From positions 62,001-126,000 of the forward strand of contig NZ_JADHDV010000013.1 in the NCBI RefSeq assembly GCF_016820515.1: 64,000 nucleotides of DNA, in the 5' to 3' direction. The stretch is from Pseudoxanthomonas beigongshangi. GTDB taxonomy: Bacteria; Pseudomonadota; Gammaproteobacteria; Xanthomonadales; Xanthomonadaceae. Below, piece after piece: positions 28,574 to 37,471 of the stretch. The notes under the pieces were generated by a model. It was not told the DNA's origin. It saw only the letters and a program-made list of their open reading frames with translations, and did no database searches. Made by a program: the position numbers and the translations under genes. The first letter of the stretch is position 1, and each line of letters begins with the position of its first letter.

Positions 28574-28600
28574 TTAATAGGCGTAGCCTAATCAATCCAA
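28574..28600 (-). promoter_or_regulatory. Probable ahpC promoter
   Basis: On the minus strand TTGGAT (28600-28595) and TATTAA (28579-28574) are separated by 15 bases, 51 bases before the ahpC start. The spacer is short and the -35 abuts the OxyR site, as expected for a promoter that depends on an activator. The region is strikingly AT-rich against the surroundings. Confidence 0.45.
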
Positions 28601-28636
28601 TGGATTGATAAGATTGTATCAATAGATTTTATCTAT
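28600..28636 (-). promoter_or_regulatory. OxyR operator upstream of ahpC
   Basis: The OxyR consensus is two copies of ATAGxTxxxAxCTAT spaced by seven bases. The copy at 28622-28636 (ATAGATTTTATCTAT) is a perfect match on the plus strand; the copy at 28600-28614 matches partly, and the seven-base spacer is exact. It sits against the -35 region of ahpC, the expected place for activation. An additional inverted repeat ATTGATA/TATCAAT overlaps the site. Confidence 0.85.
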
Positions 28637-28777
28637 CGATTGCCGTGGTCAGCCTCCCGATCGATATGGGGACTCGATGATTCCCGGCCAAGGTCACGGG
28701 CGATCGGTACTTTCGGCAGGGGGGCGCCGGTATCGGCCGGTCGTAAGTTCGAAGGCTTTCCACTGTGGGGTTCCGAG

Positions 28778-31483
28778 ATGACCGTATTGCGTCGCAGCGC
28801 GTTGGCGTGTGCCTTGTTGCTGGCGGCCTCGCTGCCCGGGCAGGCGGCCGAGTCCGCCGCGGTTCCGAAGGGACCGCTGCCCCGCACCGTGGTGCCGTCG
28901 CTGGTCAATCTCGAACTGAAGCTGGATCCGCGCCAGGAACGCTTCAGCGGCACCACCCGCATCGATGCCGAGGTCAAGGAAGCCACTTCCGTCCTGTGGA
29001 TGCATGGACGCGATCTCGACATCCGCCAGGCCACCGCCCTCCTGGCCGACGGGCGCCGGGTCAAGCTGGCCGCCGAATCGGCCGACGTGTCCGGCGTGCT
29101 CAAGCTGACCGCTGCCGAATCGATTCCGGCCGGCAAGGCGGTGCTGGAAATCGTCTTCGAAGCGCCGTACGGGCAATTGCAGGGCGCCTATCGGGTCAAG
29201 CCGGACGGCCGCGACTACGTGGTCACCCAGATGGAGCCGCTCGGCGCGCGCAACACGTTCCCGGGTTTCGACGAACCCAGTTTCAAACAGCCCTGGGACA
29301 TCACCCTGATCGTGCCCGAGCAGGACGTGGCGGTCGCCAACAGCCGCGAACTGAAAACCGAGTCGCTGGGAAATGGCTGGAAGAAGGTCACCTTCGCCCG
29401 CACCGAGGCGTTGCCCAGCTACCTGATCGCGTTCGCGGTCGGACCCTGGGACGTGCCGAAGGGGCCGGACATTCCGGCCACCGCCATCCGCAGCACCCCG
29501 ATCGCGCTGCGCGGCGTCGCCGCGCACGGGCAGGGCGAGCGCATGCGTTACACGCTGGACAACACGCCGGTGATCGTCACCAAGCTGGAGGAATATTTCG
29601 GCACGCCGTATCCGTTCGACAAGCTCGACAACGTCGCCGCACCCGATTTCTGGGCTGGTGCGATGGAGAACGCGGGCTTGATCGTCTATCGCGACACCCT
29701 GATGTTCCCGGACGAGAAGTCCACTCCGCGCGAACGCCAGGCGTACTGGGGGGTCAGCGCGCACGAACTGGCGCACCAGTGGTTCGGTGACCTGGTGACG
29801 ATGAAGTGGTGGGACGATCTCTGGCTCAACGAGGCCTTCGCCACCTGGATGGGCACCAAGATCACCGGCCAGTTGCAGCCGGGCTTCCATGCCGATCGCG
29901 GCCTGCTGGAGGGCGCGCTGGAGGCGATGGGCGAGGACAGCCTGGTCAGCACCCGCCGGGTGCACGAGCCGATCAACGATTTCACCGAGATCCAGTCCGC
30001 CTTCGACGGCATCACCTACCAGAAGGGCGGCGCGGTACTGTCGATGTTCGAGACCTATATCGGCGAGACGGCGTTCCGCGATGGCATCCGCAGCTACCTG
30101 AAGGCGCATGCGCGCGGCAACGCCACCAGCGGCGACCTGATTGCCGCGGTGGCGGCACAGAGCAAGGACCCGGCCGGTGTCGATCGCGCGTTCAAGAGCT
30201 TCATCGACCAGCCCGGCGTGCCTTACGTGAAGGTGGAAGTCGATTGCGACGGCAAGACGCCTTCGCTCAAGCTGCAGCAGCAGCGTTACCTGCCGCTGGG
30301 ATCCGCCGCCAGCGCCAGCCAGACCTGGGGCATGCCGTTCTGCGTGCGCTACCGGGACGGCGATCAGGTGCGTTCCGAATGCAGCCTGGTCGAACAGGCC
30401 ACCACGACCATGCCGCTGACCCAGGCCAAGAGCTGCCCGGCCTGGGTGATGCCGAACGCGCACGGCCACGGCTACTACCGGTTCGCGCTCGACGACAAGG
30501 CGGCCAAACAATTGGCGGGCGCATTCGCGCAACTGGACGAACGCGAGCAGCGCGTCTACGCGGATTCGCTGGAAGCGGCGTTCAAGGCCGGCAGCATCGA
30601 CGCCGCCGGCTACCTGGCCGGCGTGCCGCAACTGGCCGCGGCCGAGGTGCGCCAGACCGCGACCGCGCCGATGGGACAACTGGCCTGGATGAAGGAGTAC
30701 CTGGCCGCGGACGATGCGCAGAAGGCCGCCGTGGCCGCCTATGCGCGCAAGATCTACGGGCCGCGCCTGCAGGCGCTCGGCCTGGAGCGCAAGCCGGGTG
30801 AAAGCGACGACACCCGCATCCTGCGCCGCACGCTGATCGGCTTCCTGTACCGCACCGGCGAAAGCCCGGAACTGGGCGAGGAACTGGTGCGCCGCGGCCG
30901 CGCGATCATCGGCCAGGAAGCGGACGGCAGCGCCGGCACGGGCAAGCTGGATCCGGAAGCGGTTCCGCGCGACCTGCGGGCGGTCTCGCTGGCCGCGGTC
31001 GCACGGGCCGGGGATGCGGCGACCTTCGATTTGCTGGAGAAGCACCTGCGGGCGACCCAGGATGCGGCGATCCGCACGGAACTGCTGGAGGCGCTGGGCA
31101 ACATGAGCGACGCGCCGCAGGCCGAGCGCGCCCGCGGCTTCATCCTGGAAAAGGGGCTGCTGCGCCGGAACGAGCTGGCGCCGCTGCTGATGCCGCAGAT
31201 GGAAGTGGAAGCAGCGCGTCCGGCCCTGCGCCAATGGGTCGATACCCACTTCAAGACCCTGGAGGCGTCGCTGGCGCCGGCGGGCGCGCGGCTGGTTTCG
31301 GTCTATGGCGCGGGCATGTGCAGCAAGCAGGAAGCCGCGGATCTGCTGTCCCGATTCGGTGAACGCATGAAGACGGTCGAAGGCGGCCCGCGCGCGCTGA
31401 AGCAGGAAGCGGAGAACATCGGCCTGTGCGCCGACCTGCGCGACGCGCAGCGGGCGAAGGGCTTCGGCGGCGCTTTGCAGTAA
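28778..31483 (+). CDS. Secreted M1 family metallo-aminopeptidase
   Basis: A 901-residue zinc aminopeptidase with a signal peptide ([20 protein letters not shown]). The substrate motif GAMENAGL and the zinc motif [10 protein letters not shown] followed by NEAFATWMG give the HExxH-x18-E pattern of clan MA. The N-terminal beta domain and the C-terminal helical domain are complete. It is not cytosolic PepN: it is nearer to the ERAP/tricorn-like bacterial enzymes, and the leader suggests export. It is divergent from ahpC with about 255 bases between the starts; the OxyR site lies between them but nearer ahpC. Confidence 0.93.
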   Translation: MTVLRRSALACALLLAASLPGQAAESAAVPKGPLPRTVVPSLVNLELKLDPRQERFSGTTRIDAEVKEATSVLWMHGRDLDIRQATALLADGRRVKLAAESADVSGVLKLTAAESIPAGKAVLEIVFEAPYGQLQGAYRVKPDGRDYVVTQMEPLGARNTFPGFDEPSFKQPWDITLIVPEQDVAVANSRELKTESLGNGWKKVTFARTEALPSYLIAFAVGPWDVPKGPDIPATAIRSTPIALRGVAAHGQGERMRYTLDNTPVIVTKLEEYFGTPYPFDKLDNVAAPDFWAGAMENAGLIVYRDTLMFPDEKSTPRERQAYWGVSAHELAHQWFGDLVTMKWWDDLWLNEAFATWMGTKITGQLQPGFHADRGLLEGALEAMGEDSLVSTRRVHEPINDFTEIQSAFDGITYQKGGAVLSMFETYIGETAFRDGIRSYLKAHARGNATSGDLIAAVAAQSKDPAGVDRAFKSFIDQPGVPYVKVEVDCDGKTPSLKLQQQRYLPLGSAASASQTWGMPFCVRYRDGDQVRSECSLVEQATTTMPLTQAKSCPAWVMPNAHGHGYYRFALDDKAAKQLAGAFAQLDEREQRVYADSLEAAFKAGSIDAAGYLAGVPQLAAAEVRQTATAPMGQLAWMKEYLAADDAQKAAVAAYARKIYGPRLQALGLERKPGESDDTRILRRTLIGFLYRTGESPELGEELVRRGRAIIGQEADGSAGTGKLDPEAVPRDLRAVSLAAVARAGDAATFDLLEKHLRATQDAAIRTELLEALGNMSDAPQAERARGFILEKGLLRRNELAPLLMPQMEVEAARPALRQWVDTHFKTLEASLAPAGARLVSVYGAGMCSKQEAADLLSRFGERMKTVEGGPRALKQEAENIGLCADLRDAQRAKGFGGALQ

Positions 31484-31520
31484 GCTGCGCGCCCGCGCTG
31501 GGCGGGCCGCAGGTCGCGCG

Positions 31521-32372
31521 ATGGGCAGTTCCGGACAACCCGATGTAAGCCAATGCCTGTCACGGGCGGTCGGCCGTCTTCCCGCCGGGGACGGCCGCCA
31601 TGTCGCCGAGCACCTGCTCTCGCACGTGCTCGGACGGGATCGCGCCTGGCTGTTCGCGCACGCGCGGGATCCGCTGGGTGCGGAGGAGATGGCGCGCTTC
31701 GAGGCGTTGCTGGAACGTCGCATCGCCGGCGAACCGGTCGCTTACCTGACCGGAAGGCGCGGTTTCTGGACATTGGACCTGGCGGTCGGCCCGGACACCC
31801 TGATTCCGCGCCCGGAAACCGAACTGCTGGTGGAACTGGCGCTGGCCCGCCTGCCGTTGGAAGGCGCGCCGGACGTGGCCGATCTCGGCACCGGCAGTGG
31901 CGCGATCGCGCTGGCCGTTGCCAGCGAGCGCCCGCAGGCACGGATCGTCGCCACCGACGCCAGCGCGGGCGCGCTGGCGATGGCCGGACGCAACGCGCGC
32001 GAACACGGCATCGGCAATGTCCGCTTCCTCCAGGGGGACTGGTGGCTGCCGCTGGCAGGCGAGCGCTTCGATCTGGTGGCGAGCAATCCGCCCTACATCG
32101 CCGAGGCCGATCCCCATCTGGAGCAGGGCGACCTGCGCCACGAACCGATGACCGCGCTGGCATCGGGCATCGATGGCCTGGACGCGATTCGCATCATTGT
32201 CGCTGGCGCCCCGCGTCATCTGCGCGCGGGTGGCTGGTTGCTGCTGGAACACGGCTGGGACCAGGGCGCCGCGATCCGCGAGCTGTTGTTGCAAGCGGGT
32301 CTGGCCGCCGTTGCCACCGAGCGGGATCTGGAAGCGCGCGATCGCGTCACGCTAGGGCGCTGGCCGGGCTGA
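31521..32372 (+). CDS. prmC: Release factor glutamine-N5 methyltransferase PrmC
   Basis: Methylates the GGQ glutamine of RF1 and RF2; RF1 (prfA) is in this window at 56909. The 283-residue protein has an N-terminal helical RF-binding domain and a Rossmann domain with SAM loop [14 protein letters not shown] and catalytic [13 protein letters not shown]. The Asn-Pro-Pro-Tyr motif is intact. The start ATG is 37 bases after the aminopeptidase stop, on the same strand. In many bacteria prmC follows prfA, which is not the case here. Confidence 0.96.
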   Translation: MGSSGQPDVSQCLSRAVGRLPAGDGRHVAEHLLSHVLGRDRAWLFAHARDPLGAEEMARFEALLERRIAGEPVAYLTGRRGFWTLDLAVGPDTLIPRPETELLVELALARLPLEGAPDVADLGTGSGAIALAVASERPQARIVATDASAGALAMAGRNAREHGIGNVRFLQGDWWLPLAGERFDLVASNPPYIAEADPHLEQGDLRHEPMTALASGIDGLDAIRIIVAGAPRHLRAGGWLLLEHGWDQGAAIRELLLQAGLAAVATERDLEARDRVTLGRWPG

Positions 32373-32442
32373 GCCGCCGGGCGCGGCAGCGGGAAAAGGC
32401 CGCGCCGGCTAGAATGGGCGCCTGTTTTCCGCGGGAATCGCC

Positions 32443-33384
32443 ATGCGCACGCTCTATCCGGACATCGAACCCTACGACACCGGCACGCTGAAGGTCGACG
32501 ATCGCCACACGCTGTATTACGAGCAGTGCGGCAATCCGGATGGCAAGCCGGTGGTCCTGCTGCATGGCGGTCCCGGCGGCGGCTGCAGCCCGAAGATGCG
32601 TCGTTTCCACGACCCGGGGAAGTACCGGATCATCCTGTTCGATCAACGCGGTTCCGGGCGCTCGACGCCGCACGCGGATCTGGTCGACAACACCACTTGG
32701 GATCTGGTCGCCGACATCGAGAAACTGCGTGAGCGCCTGGGCGTCGCGCGCTGGCAGGTATTCGGTGGCAGCTGGGGTTCGACCCTGGCGCTGGCCTACG
32801 CCGAAGCGAACCCTCAGCACGTCACCGAACTGGTCCTGCGCGGCATCTTCATGCTGCGTCGCTGGGAACTGGAGTGGTTCTACCAGGAAGGCGCCTCGCG
32901 CCTGTTCCCGGATGCCTGGGAGCACTACCTGGCGGCGATTCCGCCGGTCGAGCGCCACGACCTGATTTCGGCCTACCACCGTCGCCTGACCTCCGACGAT
33001 CACGCGGTGCGGCTGGCGGCCGCGCGCGCGTGGAGCGTATGGGAAGGCGCGACCAGCTTCCTGCGGGTCGACGCGGATTTCGTCAGCGGCCACGAGGATG
33101 CCGAATTCGCGCTGGCCTTCGCCCGCATCGAGAACCATTACTTCGTCAACGGTGGTTTCTTCGAGGTCGAGGATCAACTGCTGCGCGACGCATCGCGCAT
33201 CGCCGACATTCCCGGCGTCATCGTGCATGGCCGCTACGACGTGGTGTGCCCGGTGGCCAATGCGTGGGAACTGCACAAGGCGTGGCCGAAGGGCCGGCTG
33301 GAGATCACGCCGACCTCGGGCCATTCCGCCTTCGAGGAAGAGAACATCGACGCGCTGGTGCGGGCCACCGACGCGTTCGCCTGA
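32443..33384 (+). CDS. pip: Prolyl aminopeptidase
   Basis: Removes N-terminal proline from peptides. The 313-residue alpha/beta hydrolase has the oxyanion motif HGGPGGGC, the nucleophile elbow GGSWGSTLAL with the catalytic serine, the aspartate in HGRYDVVCPV, and the histidine in TSGHSAFEEEN. The cap domain MLRRWELEWFYQEGASRLFP is diagnostic of family S33 Pip. The ATG at 32443 follows a GGGAAT-rich leader. Cytoplasmic; no signal peptide. Confidence 0.97.
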   Translation: MRTLYPDIEPYDTGTLKVDDRHTLYYEQCGNPDGKPVVLLHGGPGGGCSPKMRRFHDPGKYRIILFDQRGSGRSTPHADLVDNTTWDLVADIEKLRERLGVARWQVFGGSWGSTLALAYAEANPQHVTELVLRGIFMLRRWELEWFYQEGASRLFPDAWEHYLAAIPPVERHDLISAYHRRLTSDDHAVRLAAARAWSVWEGATSFLRVDADFVSGHEDAEFALAFARIENHYFVNGGFFEVEDQLLRDASRIADIPGVIVHGRYDVVCPVANAWELHKAWPKGRLEITPTSGHSAFEEENIDALVRATDAFA

Positions 33385-33440
33385 ATTCTGCCCCACGGGG
33401 CGTTTTGCCGGCGGGCCGCGGCCCGCCTCATGGAGATGAA

Positions 33441-33668
33441 ATGTCGGAAGAAGAAATCGTGATCAAGGACAGCAATGGCACGGTGCTCGCCAATGGCGAC
33501 TCGGTCACGCTGATCAAGGACCTGAAGGTGAAGGGCACCTCGGTGACGCTCAAGCGCGGCACCCTGGTCAAGAACATCCGCCTGACCGACGACGAGGAAC
33601 TCATCGAGTGCAACGTCGACAAGGTCAAGGGACTGGTGCTGCGCACCGAGTTCCTCAAGAAGGCCTGA
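33441..33668 (+). CDS. PhnA-domain protein, short form
   Basis: A 75-residue protein matching the C-terminal domain of PhnA/YjdM: EEIVIKDSNGTVLANGDSVT, LKVKGTSVTLKRGTLVKNIR, and LRTEFLKKA at the end. The full family members (about 110 residues) have an N-terminal zinc ribbon that is missing here; the start ATG has its own ribosome site (TGGAGATGAA), so this seems a true short version and not a fragment. PhnA is not needed for phosphonate use despite its name and the function is unknown. A clear terminator follows. Confidence 0.85.
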   Translation: MSEEEIVIKDSNGTVLANGDSVTLIKDLKVKGTSVTLKRGTLVKNIRLTDDEELIECNVDKVKGLVLRTEFLKKA

Positions 33669-33697
33669 TCCGGTCCGCCGTGGCGGATGGATCGAAG

Positions 33698-33726
33698 AAA
33701 GCCCGCGCCGGATGGCGCGGGCTTTT
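33698..33726. terminator. Intrinsic terminator, likely bidirectional
   Basis: AAAGCCCGCGCC-GGAT-GGCGCGGGCTTTT: a GC-rich nine-base stem with an A run before it and a T run after. It sits between the convergent PhnA-domain gene and the PACE transporter gene. Confidence 0.9.
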
Positions 33727-33740
33727 CGTTTCAGGCGGGC

Positions 33741-34220
33741 TCAGGTCCGGCCGCGTGCGGCGGCTTCCAGGTTCGGGGCCGCGTCCCGCGCCAGCCAGCG
33801 CTCACGCAGCACGTCGTAGGCCCAGTTGAAGCCCAGCGTGTAGGGCAGGAAGAACAGCAGCAGGCCGATATCGAGCACGAACGCCTGCACCAGCCCGATC
33901 GACAGCCACCAGGCGGCCAGCGGCACGGTCGCGACAATCAGACCCAGTTCGAACAGCAGCGCGTGGATGACGCGGACCTTGGGGGTCCGCTCGAAGCCCC
34001 AACGCTGCTGGGCGCGGTCGAAAGCCGCGGTGTAGGCCATGTTCCACAGCATCGCCAGGGTCGAAACCGCCAGGGTCAGCGCGCCGGTGTGCAGCAGCGA
34101 CTTGCCCAGCAGCCAGGCCAGGGCCGGCGCGGACAGGGCAATGGCCAGGCCTTCGAAGGCCAGCGCGTGGAGGACGCGTTCCTTGAGGCTCTTTTCGGGG
34201 GCGGCGTGATTCGGGTTCAT
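33741..34220 (-). CDS. PACE family multidrug efflux transporter (AceI type)
   Basis: A 159-residue membrane protein with four predicted helices in two tandem bacterial transmembrane pair (BTP) domains, the layout of the PACE family. AceI members export chlorhexidine and other biocides with a proton gradient. Signature residues are FEGLAIALSAPALAWLLG with the early Glu in the first helix, NMAYTAAFDRAQ, HALLFELGLIVATVPLAAWW in the repeat and NWAYDVLRERW at the end. The start ATG at 34220 was preferred to 34235. It is divergent from a LysR regulator gene, the usual AceR/AceI geometry. Confidence 0.93.
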   Translation of the reverse strand: MNPNHAAPEKSLKERVLHALAFEGLAIALSAPALAWLLGKSLLHTGALTLAVSTLAMLWNMAYTAAFDRAQQRWGFERTPKVRVIHALLFELGLIVATVPLAAWWLSIGLVQAFVLDIGLLLFFLPYTLGFNWAYDVLRERWLARDAAPNLEAAARGRT

Positions 34221-34305
34221 GGCAAGCTCCTGCAAAACAACAGGCGAGCATTCTCATCGGCTGATAGGATGGGTTGAAGTTGGAATCCATCGGGAAAGCC
34301 GATAT

Positions 34306-35184
34306 ATGAATCCCTCACCGGAATCCCTGCAGGCGTTTGCCCAGGCCGTCGCCCTGGGCTCGTTCAGCGCGGCCGCGCGCCGGCTGGGCAAGAGCCAGTC
34401 CACGGTCAGCGAAGCCATCGCCCGGCTGGAAATCGACCTGGGCGTCACCCTGTTCGACCGTTCCGGCCGGCAACCCCGGCTGACCGAGGCCGGGCAGGTG
34501 CTGGCGGGCCGGGTCGAGCAGGTGCTGGCCGCGTCCGATCGCCTGCAACGGGTGGCGGCGGAACTGGCGGGCGGGCGCGAGGCGCGGGTGACCCTGGGGC
34601 TGTCCGATGCCTACCAGTCGGCCGGTTACGAAGCACTGCTGGCGGAAATGGCCGAGCGTTACCCGGACCTGGAGTTCGAATGCCTGCTGGCCGAGCGCGA
34701 GGACCTGATCGTATTGGTGGATGAAGGCCGCGCCACCCTTGCCGTGCTGGCCGCCCGCGAGCACTACGCGCCGGAACTGGGCTGGGCGACGGTGGCCGAA
34801 CGCGCCGAATTCGACCTGTTCGTCGCCCACGATCATCCGCTGGCGAAGTTGCCGCGGGTGCGGGTCGAGGATCTGGCGGGCTGGCGCCTGCTCGCATTGA
34901 GCACGGTGGGCCAGCCGGAGGCGCGGGACGATGCGCTGCCCGCGGGCGACGGCCGCTGGACCGCGCCGAACTACCTGCTGCTGCTGGAAATGGCGGTGCA
35001 CGGCTTCGGCTGGGCCGAACTGCCGCGCTGGCTGGTCAACGGCTACGCCGGTGGCCGCCTGCGGGAACTGAAGGTGGCGGGCTGGCCGCGCAGCCAGGCG
35101 GTGGACATCATCTGGTCGCGGCGGCGGCCGCTGGGGCCCGCGGCCAGCTGGATGCTGGAACGCCTGCTGGCCGAACCGGCCTGA
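34306..35184 (+). CDS. LysR family transcriptional regulator, probable regulator of the PACE pump
   Basis: A 292-residue LysR protein with the N-terminal winged helix (LQAFAQAVALGSFSAAARRL, recognition helix SQSTVSEAIARLEIDLGVTL) and a C-terminal effector domain. It is transcribed away from the PACE transporter gene; the 85-base gap contains CATCGGCTGATAGGATG, an imperfect palindrome of the T-N11-A type that LysR proteins bind. By analogy with AceR it probably activates the pump in the presence of a biocide or polyamine. The effector is not known. It ends 10 bases from the convergent Nudix gene. Confidence 0.9.
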   Translation: MNPSPESLQAFAQAVALGSFSAAARRLGKSQSTVSEAIARLEIDLGVTLFDRSGRQPRLTEAGQVLAGRVEQVLAASDRLQRVAAELAGGREARVTLGLSDAYQSAGYEALLAEMAERYPDLEFECLLAEREDLIVLVDEGRATLAVLAAREHYAPELGWATVAERAEFDLFVAHDHPLAKLPRVRVEDLAGWRLLALSTVGQPEARDDALPAGDGRWTAPNYLLLLEMAVHGFGWAELPRWLVNGYAGGRLRELKVAGWPRSQAVDIIWSRRRPLGPAASWMLERLLAEPA

Positions 35185-35194
35185 ACGACCGCGG

Positions 35195-35761
35195 CTAGCC
35201 GCGCGGGGTGCCGTCCAGGTTGTGTTCGATCATCCACAGGCCGGCCCAGAGCTTGGCGTCCAGTTCGTAGCCCTCGCGCAACTTCGCGGTCAGCCATGCC
35301 GCCGCCTGCGCGCGCGGGATTTCGTGGACGGTGATGTCCTCGTCGCCATCGCCGCCGCCCGGGCCGACCTTGCGCAGGCCGGTGGCACGCACGAAGGCGA
35401 CCTTCTCGCTGCTGCTGCCGGAAGACGTGGGACCGATCAACAGGACTTCCGCGTGCGCGGCGGTCCAGCCGGTCTCCTCTTCCAGTTCGCGGATGGCCGA
35501 GACCTCGATGGATTCGCCGGCATCGATGTCGCCGACCAGCCCGGCCGGCATCTCGATGGTGCTGGCCTGCAGCGGTACCCGGAACTGCTCGACGAACAAC
35601 ACCCGGTCGTCGGGCGTCACCGCGATGATGATCGCGGCCAGCCCGCCGCTGTGGGTGCGCTCGGAATACTCCCAGGTACCGCGCTCGACCATCCGCAGGT
35701 AGCGGCCTTCGTAGACGGTGCGGGGTGCGGCGGTCTTGCGGTGTCGGGAAGCGTCATCCAT
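35195..35761 (-). CDS. Nudix hydrolase, ADP-ribose pyrophosphatase-like
   Basis: A 188-residue hydrolase that should cleave a nucleoside diphosphate linked to another group, most likely ADP-ribose. The Nudix box runs from GLVGDIDAGESIEVSAIREL to EEETGW and has the REUxEExGU core intact. The N-terminal RTVYEGRYLRMVERGTWEYS resembles the NudF/ADP-ribose branch. The insertion GGGDGDED after the box is not general. The function is a family guess, as Nudix substrates are hard to predict. Confidence 0.9.
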   Translation of the reverse strand: MDDASRHRKTAAPRTVYEGRYLRMVERGTWEYSERTHSGGLAAIIIAVTPDDRVLFVEQFRVPLQASTIEMPAGLVGDIDAGESIEVSAIRELEEETGWTAAHAEVLLIGPTSSGSSSEKVAFVRATGLRKVGPGGGDGDEDITVHEIPRAQAAAWLTAKLREGYELDAKLWAGLWMIEHNLDGTPRG

Positions 35762-35821
35762 GCCGCGATGCTAACGGCTGGCGATGACGTTTTGTAGGCG
35801 CCGGAGGGCGCCGCGCCGCGA

Positions 35822-36745
35822 TCAGGCGACCGAAAGGCCCGCCGCTTCCAGCAGGCGCCGCCGGGTCATCGGCCCGAATCGCAGCGCTTCGGCCAGGGCG
35901 TGCAACACATCGCCGTCGGCGGCGGCGCGGCCGAACCCGGCTTCCTGCGTGCCCAGCGGCGCGTCCAGCGCGATGGTGGTCAGCTCGCGCCACAGCAGCG
36001 CGTGTTCGCGCTGTTCGCGCAGGCGCGCGGCGATGCCGGCGGCGCCACGCAGGCGCAGGAACGGCACCTCGTCGATGCGCGCGAGCAATGTGTCCAGGCT
36101 GCCGAAATGGGCCAGCAGCACCGCGGCGCTCTTGGCGCCGATGCCGCTGACGCCGGGAATGTTGTCGACCGCGTCGCCGGTCAGCGCCAGGTAATCGGCG
36201 ATCTGCCGCGCTTCCACGCCGTGGCGCGCCTTGACCCCGGCCATGCCCCAGCGCTGGCCGCGGGCGAAATCCCACTGCTCGTCGTGTTCCCACAGCAACT
36301 GCGACAGATCCTTGTCGGCCGAGACGATCACCCCGCGGAAACCGGTGGGGCGCGCGCCGTGCAGCGCGCTGCCGATCAGATCGTCGGCCTCGTATTCGGC
36401 ATGCGCCAGCACGCTCAAACCGAGCGCGGCGCACAACGCCTTGCAATGGCCGAACTGCCGGCGCAGTTCCTCGGGCGCCGGATCGCGATTGGCCTTGTAG
36501 GCCGGATAGATGCGGTTGCGGAAACAACTGTCGAGCGCTTCGTCGAAGGCGATGGCGATGTGCCGCGGACGTTCCTTCTCCAACAGTTCCAGCAGGAAGC
36601 GGGCGAAGCCGTGGACCGCGTTGGTGGGCCAGCCGTCGGCGTCGTGGAACTCGTCCGGCATCGAATGCCAGGCGCGGAACACGTACAGGCTGGCATCGAC
36701 CAGGTAGAGCGGACGCGCCGGCGCGAGGTCGGCGTCAGCGGCCAT
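35822..36745 (-). CDS. 5'-3' exonuclease, FEN/PIN-like family
   Basis: A 307-residue protein related to the 5' nuclease domain of DNA polymerase I and to E. coli exonuclease IX. Seen are the acidic PLYLVDASLYVFRAW, AIAFDEALDSCFRNRIYPAY, the metal-binding EYEADDLIGS, VSADKDLSQLL, and the helix-hairpin-helix signature LTGDAVDNIPGVSGIGAKSA. Compared with Xni (about 250) it is longer and lacks a polymerase domain. It should process flaps or RNA primers in DNA repair. It overlaps the nitroreductase gene upstream by 11 bases. Confidence 0.92.
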   Translation of the reverse strand: MAADADLAPARPLYLVDASLYVFRAWHSMPDEFHDADGWPTNAVHGFARFLLELLEKERPRHIAIAFDEALDSCFRNRIYPAYKANRDPAPEELRRQFGHCKALCAALGLSVLAHAEYEADDLIGSALHGARPTGFRGVIVSADKDLSQLLWEHDEQWDFARGQRWGMAGVKARHGVEARQIADYLALTGDAVDNIPGVSGIGAKSAAVLLAHFGSLDTLLARIDEVPFLRLRGAAGIAARLREQREHALLWRELTTIALDAPLGTQEAGFGRAAADGDVLHALAEALRFGPMTRRRLLEAAGLSVA

Positions 36746-37319
36746 CGGGCTGCCAATGGCTGAGCAGGTCGGCCGGATCCGGCCGTTCCCGCTCGGGCGC
36801 CTCCATCCGCGGCGTGCCGATATGGATGAAGCCGACGATGCGTTCGTTCGCGCCCAGGCCCAGCAGTGTGGCGACGGCTTCGTCGTAGGCCATCCAGCCG
36901 GTCAGCCACTGCGCGCCGAATCCCAGCGCCTGCGCGGCCTGCAGCAGGGCGAAGCAGACGCTGCCCGCGGTCAGCAACTGCTCCTGCTCGGGCACCTTGT
37001 GGCCGGGCGTGATCCGGGCGATCACGGTGACGATGTCGGGCGCATGGGAGAAGCGCGCGCGATCCTTCTCCACCGCCGCGGCCGGTGCCTCCGGATCGCG
37101 CGCCAGGGTGCGCTCGGCCAGCGCATCGCCCAGGGCGAGCCGGGCCGGACCCGAGATGTGCAGGAACCGGTACGGCACCAGCTTGCCGTGATCCGGCACG
37201 CGCACCGCGGACTGCAGCATGCGGCGCAGGGTGGCCGGGTCGGGTCCGGGTTCACCGAGCTGGCGGGACGGTACCGAGCGGCGATCGTCGAGGAACTGGA
37301 GGGGGGAGGCGGCAGACAT
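36735..37319 (-). CDS. Nitroreductase family protein (YdjA-like)
   Basis: A 194-residue FMN-dependent oxidoreductase of the nitroreductase family. The conserved DDRRSVPSRQLGEPGP loop, AVRVPDHGKLVPYRFLHI, and GFGAQWLTGWMAYD, followed by GFIHIGTPRMEAPERERP, fit the small YdjA branch, which acts as a dimer with NAD(P)H. The physiological substrate is unknown. Its 3' end overlaps the exonuclease gene by 11 bases. Confidence 0.9.
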   Translation of the reverse strand: MSAASPLQFLDDRRSVPSRQLGEPGPDPATLRRMLQSAVRVPDHGKLVPYRFLHISGPARLALGDALAERTLARDPEAPAAAVEKDRARFSHAPDIVTVIARITPGHKVPEQEQLLTAGSVCFALLQAAQALGFGAQWLTGWMAYDEAVATLLGLGANERIVGFIHIGTPRMEAPERERPDPADLLSHWQPDGR

Positions 37320-37471
37320 GCCGGCAAGTTTAACTTGTCATTCCCGTTGCACCGCGCCAAAGTGCCGATCTGGTCACGCCAGGTTCGCACTGGATTTCCT
37401 ACGATGTGTGAGTCGCCTGACCTTAACGGGTCGTTTGCAACTTTCGCCTGCCAAGGCGGGGAACCTTGCGC

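Noticed and set aside
28694-31723. A 1009-codon antisense open frame over the M1 aminopeptidase gene.
   Set aside because: The opposite strand encodes a complete aminopeptidase with HExxH and GAMEN motifs; the antisense translation is Arg/Ala/Gln-rich with no domain.
34306-35184. The LysR regulator as a regulator of the Nudix gene.
   Set aside because: The Nudix gene is convergent, not divergent; the PACE pump is in the expected geometry.
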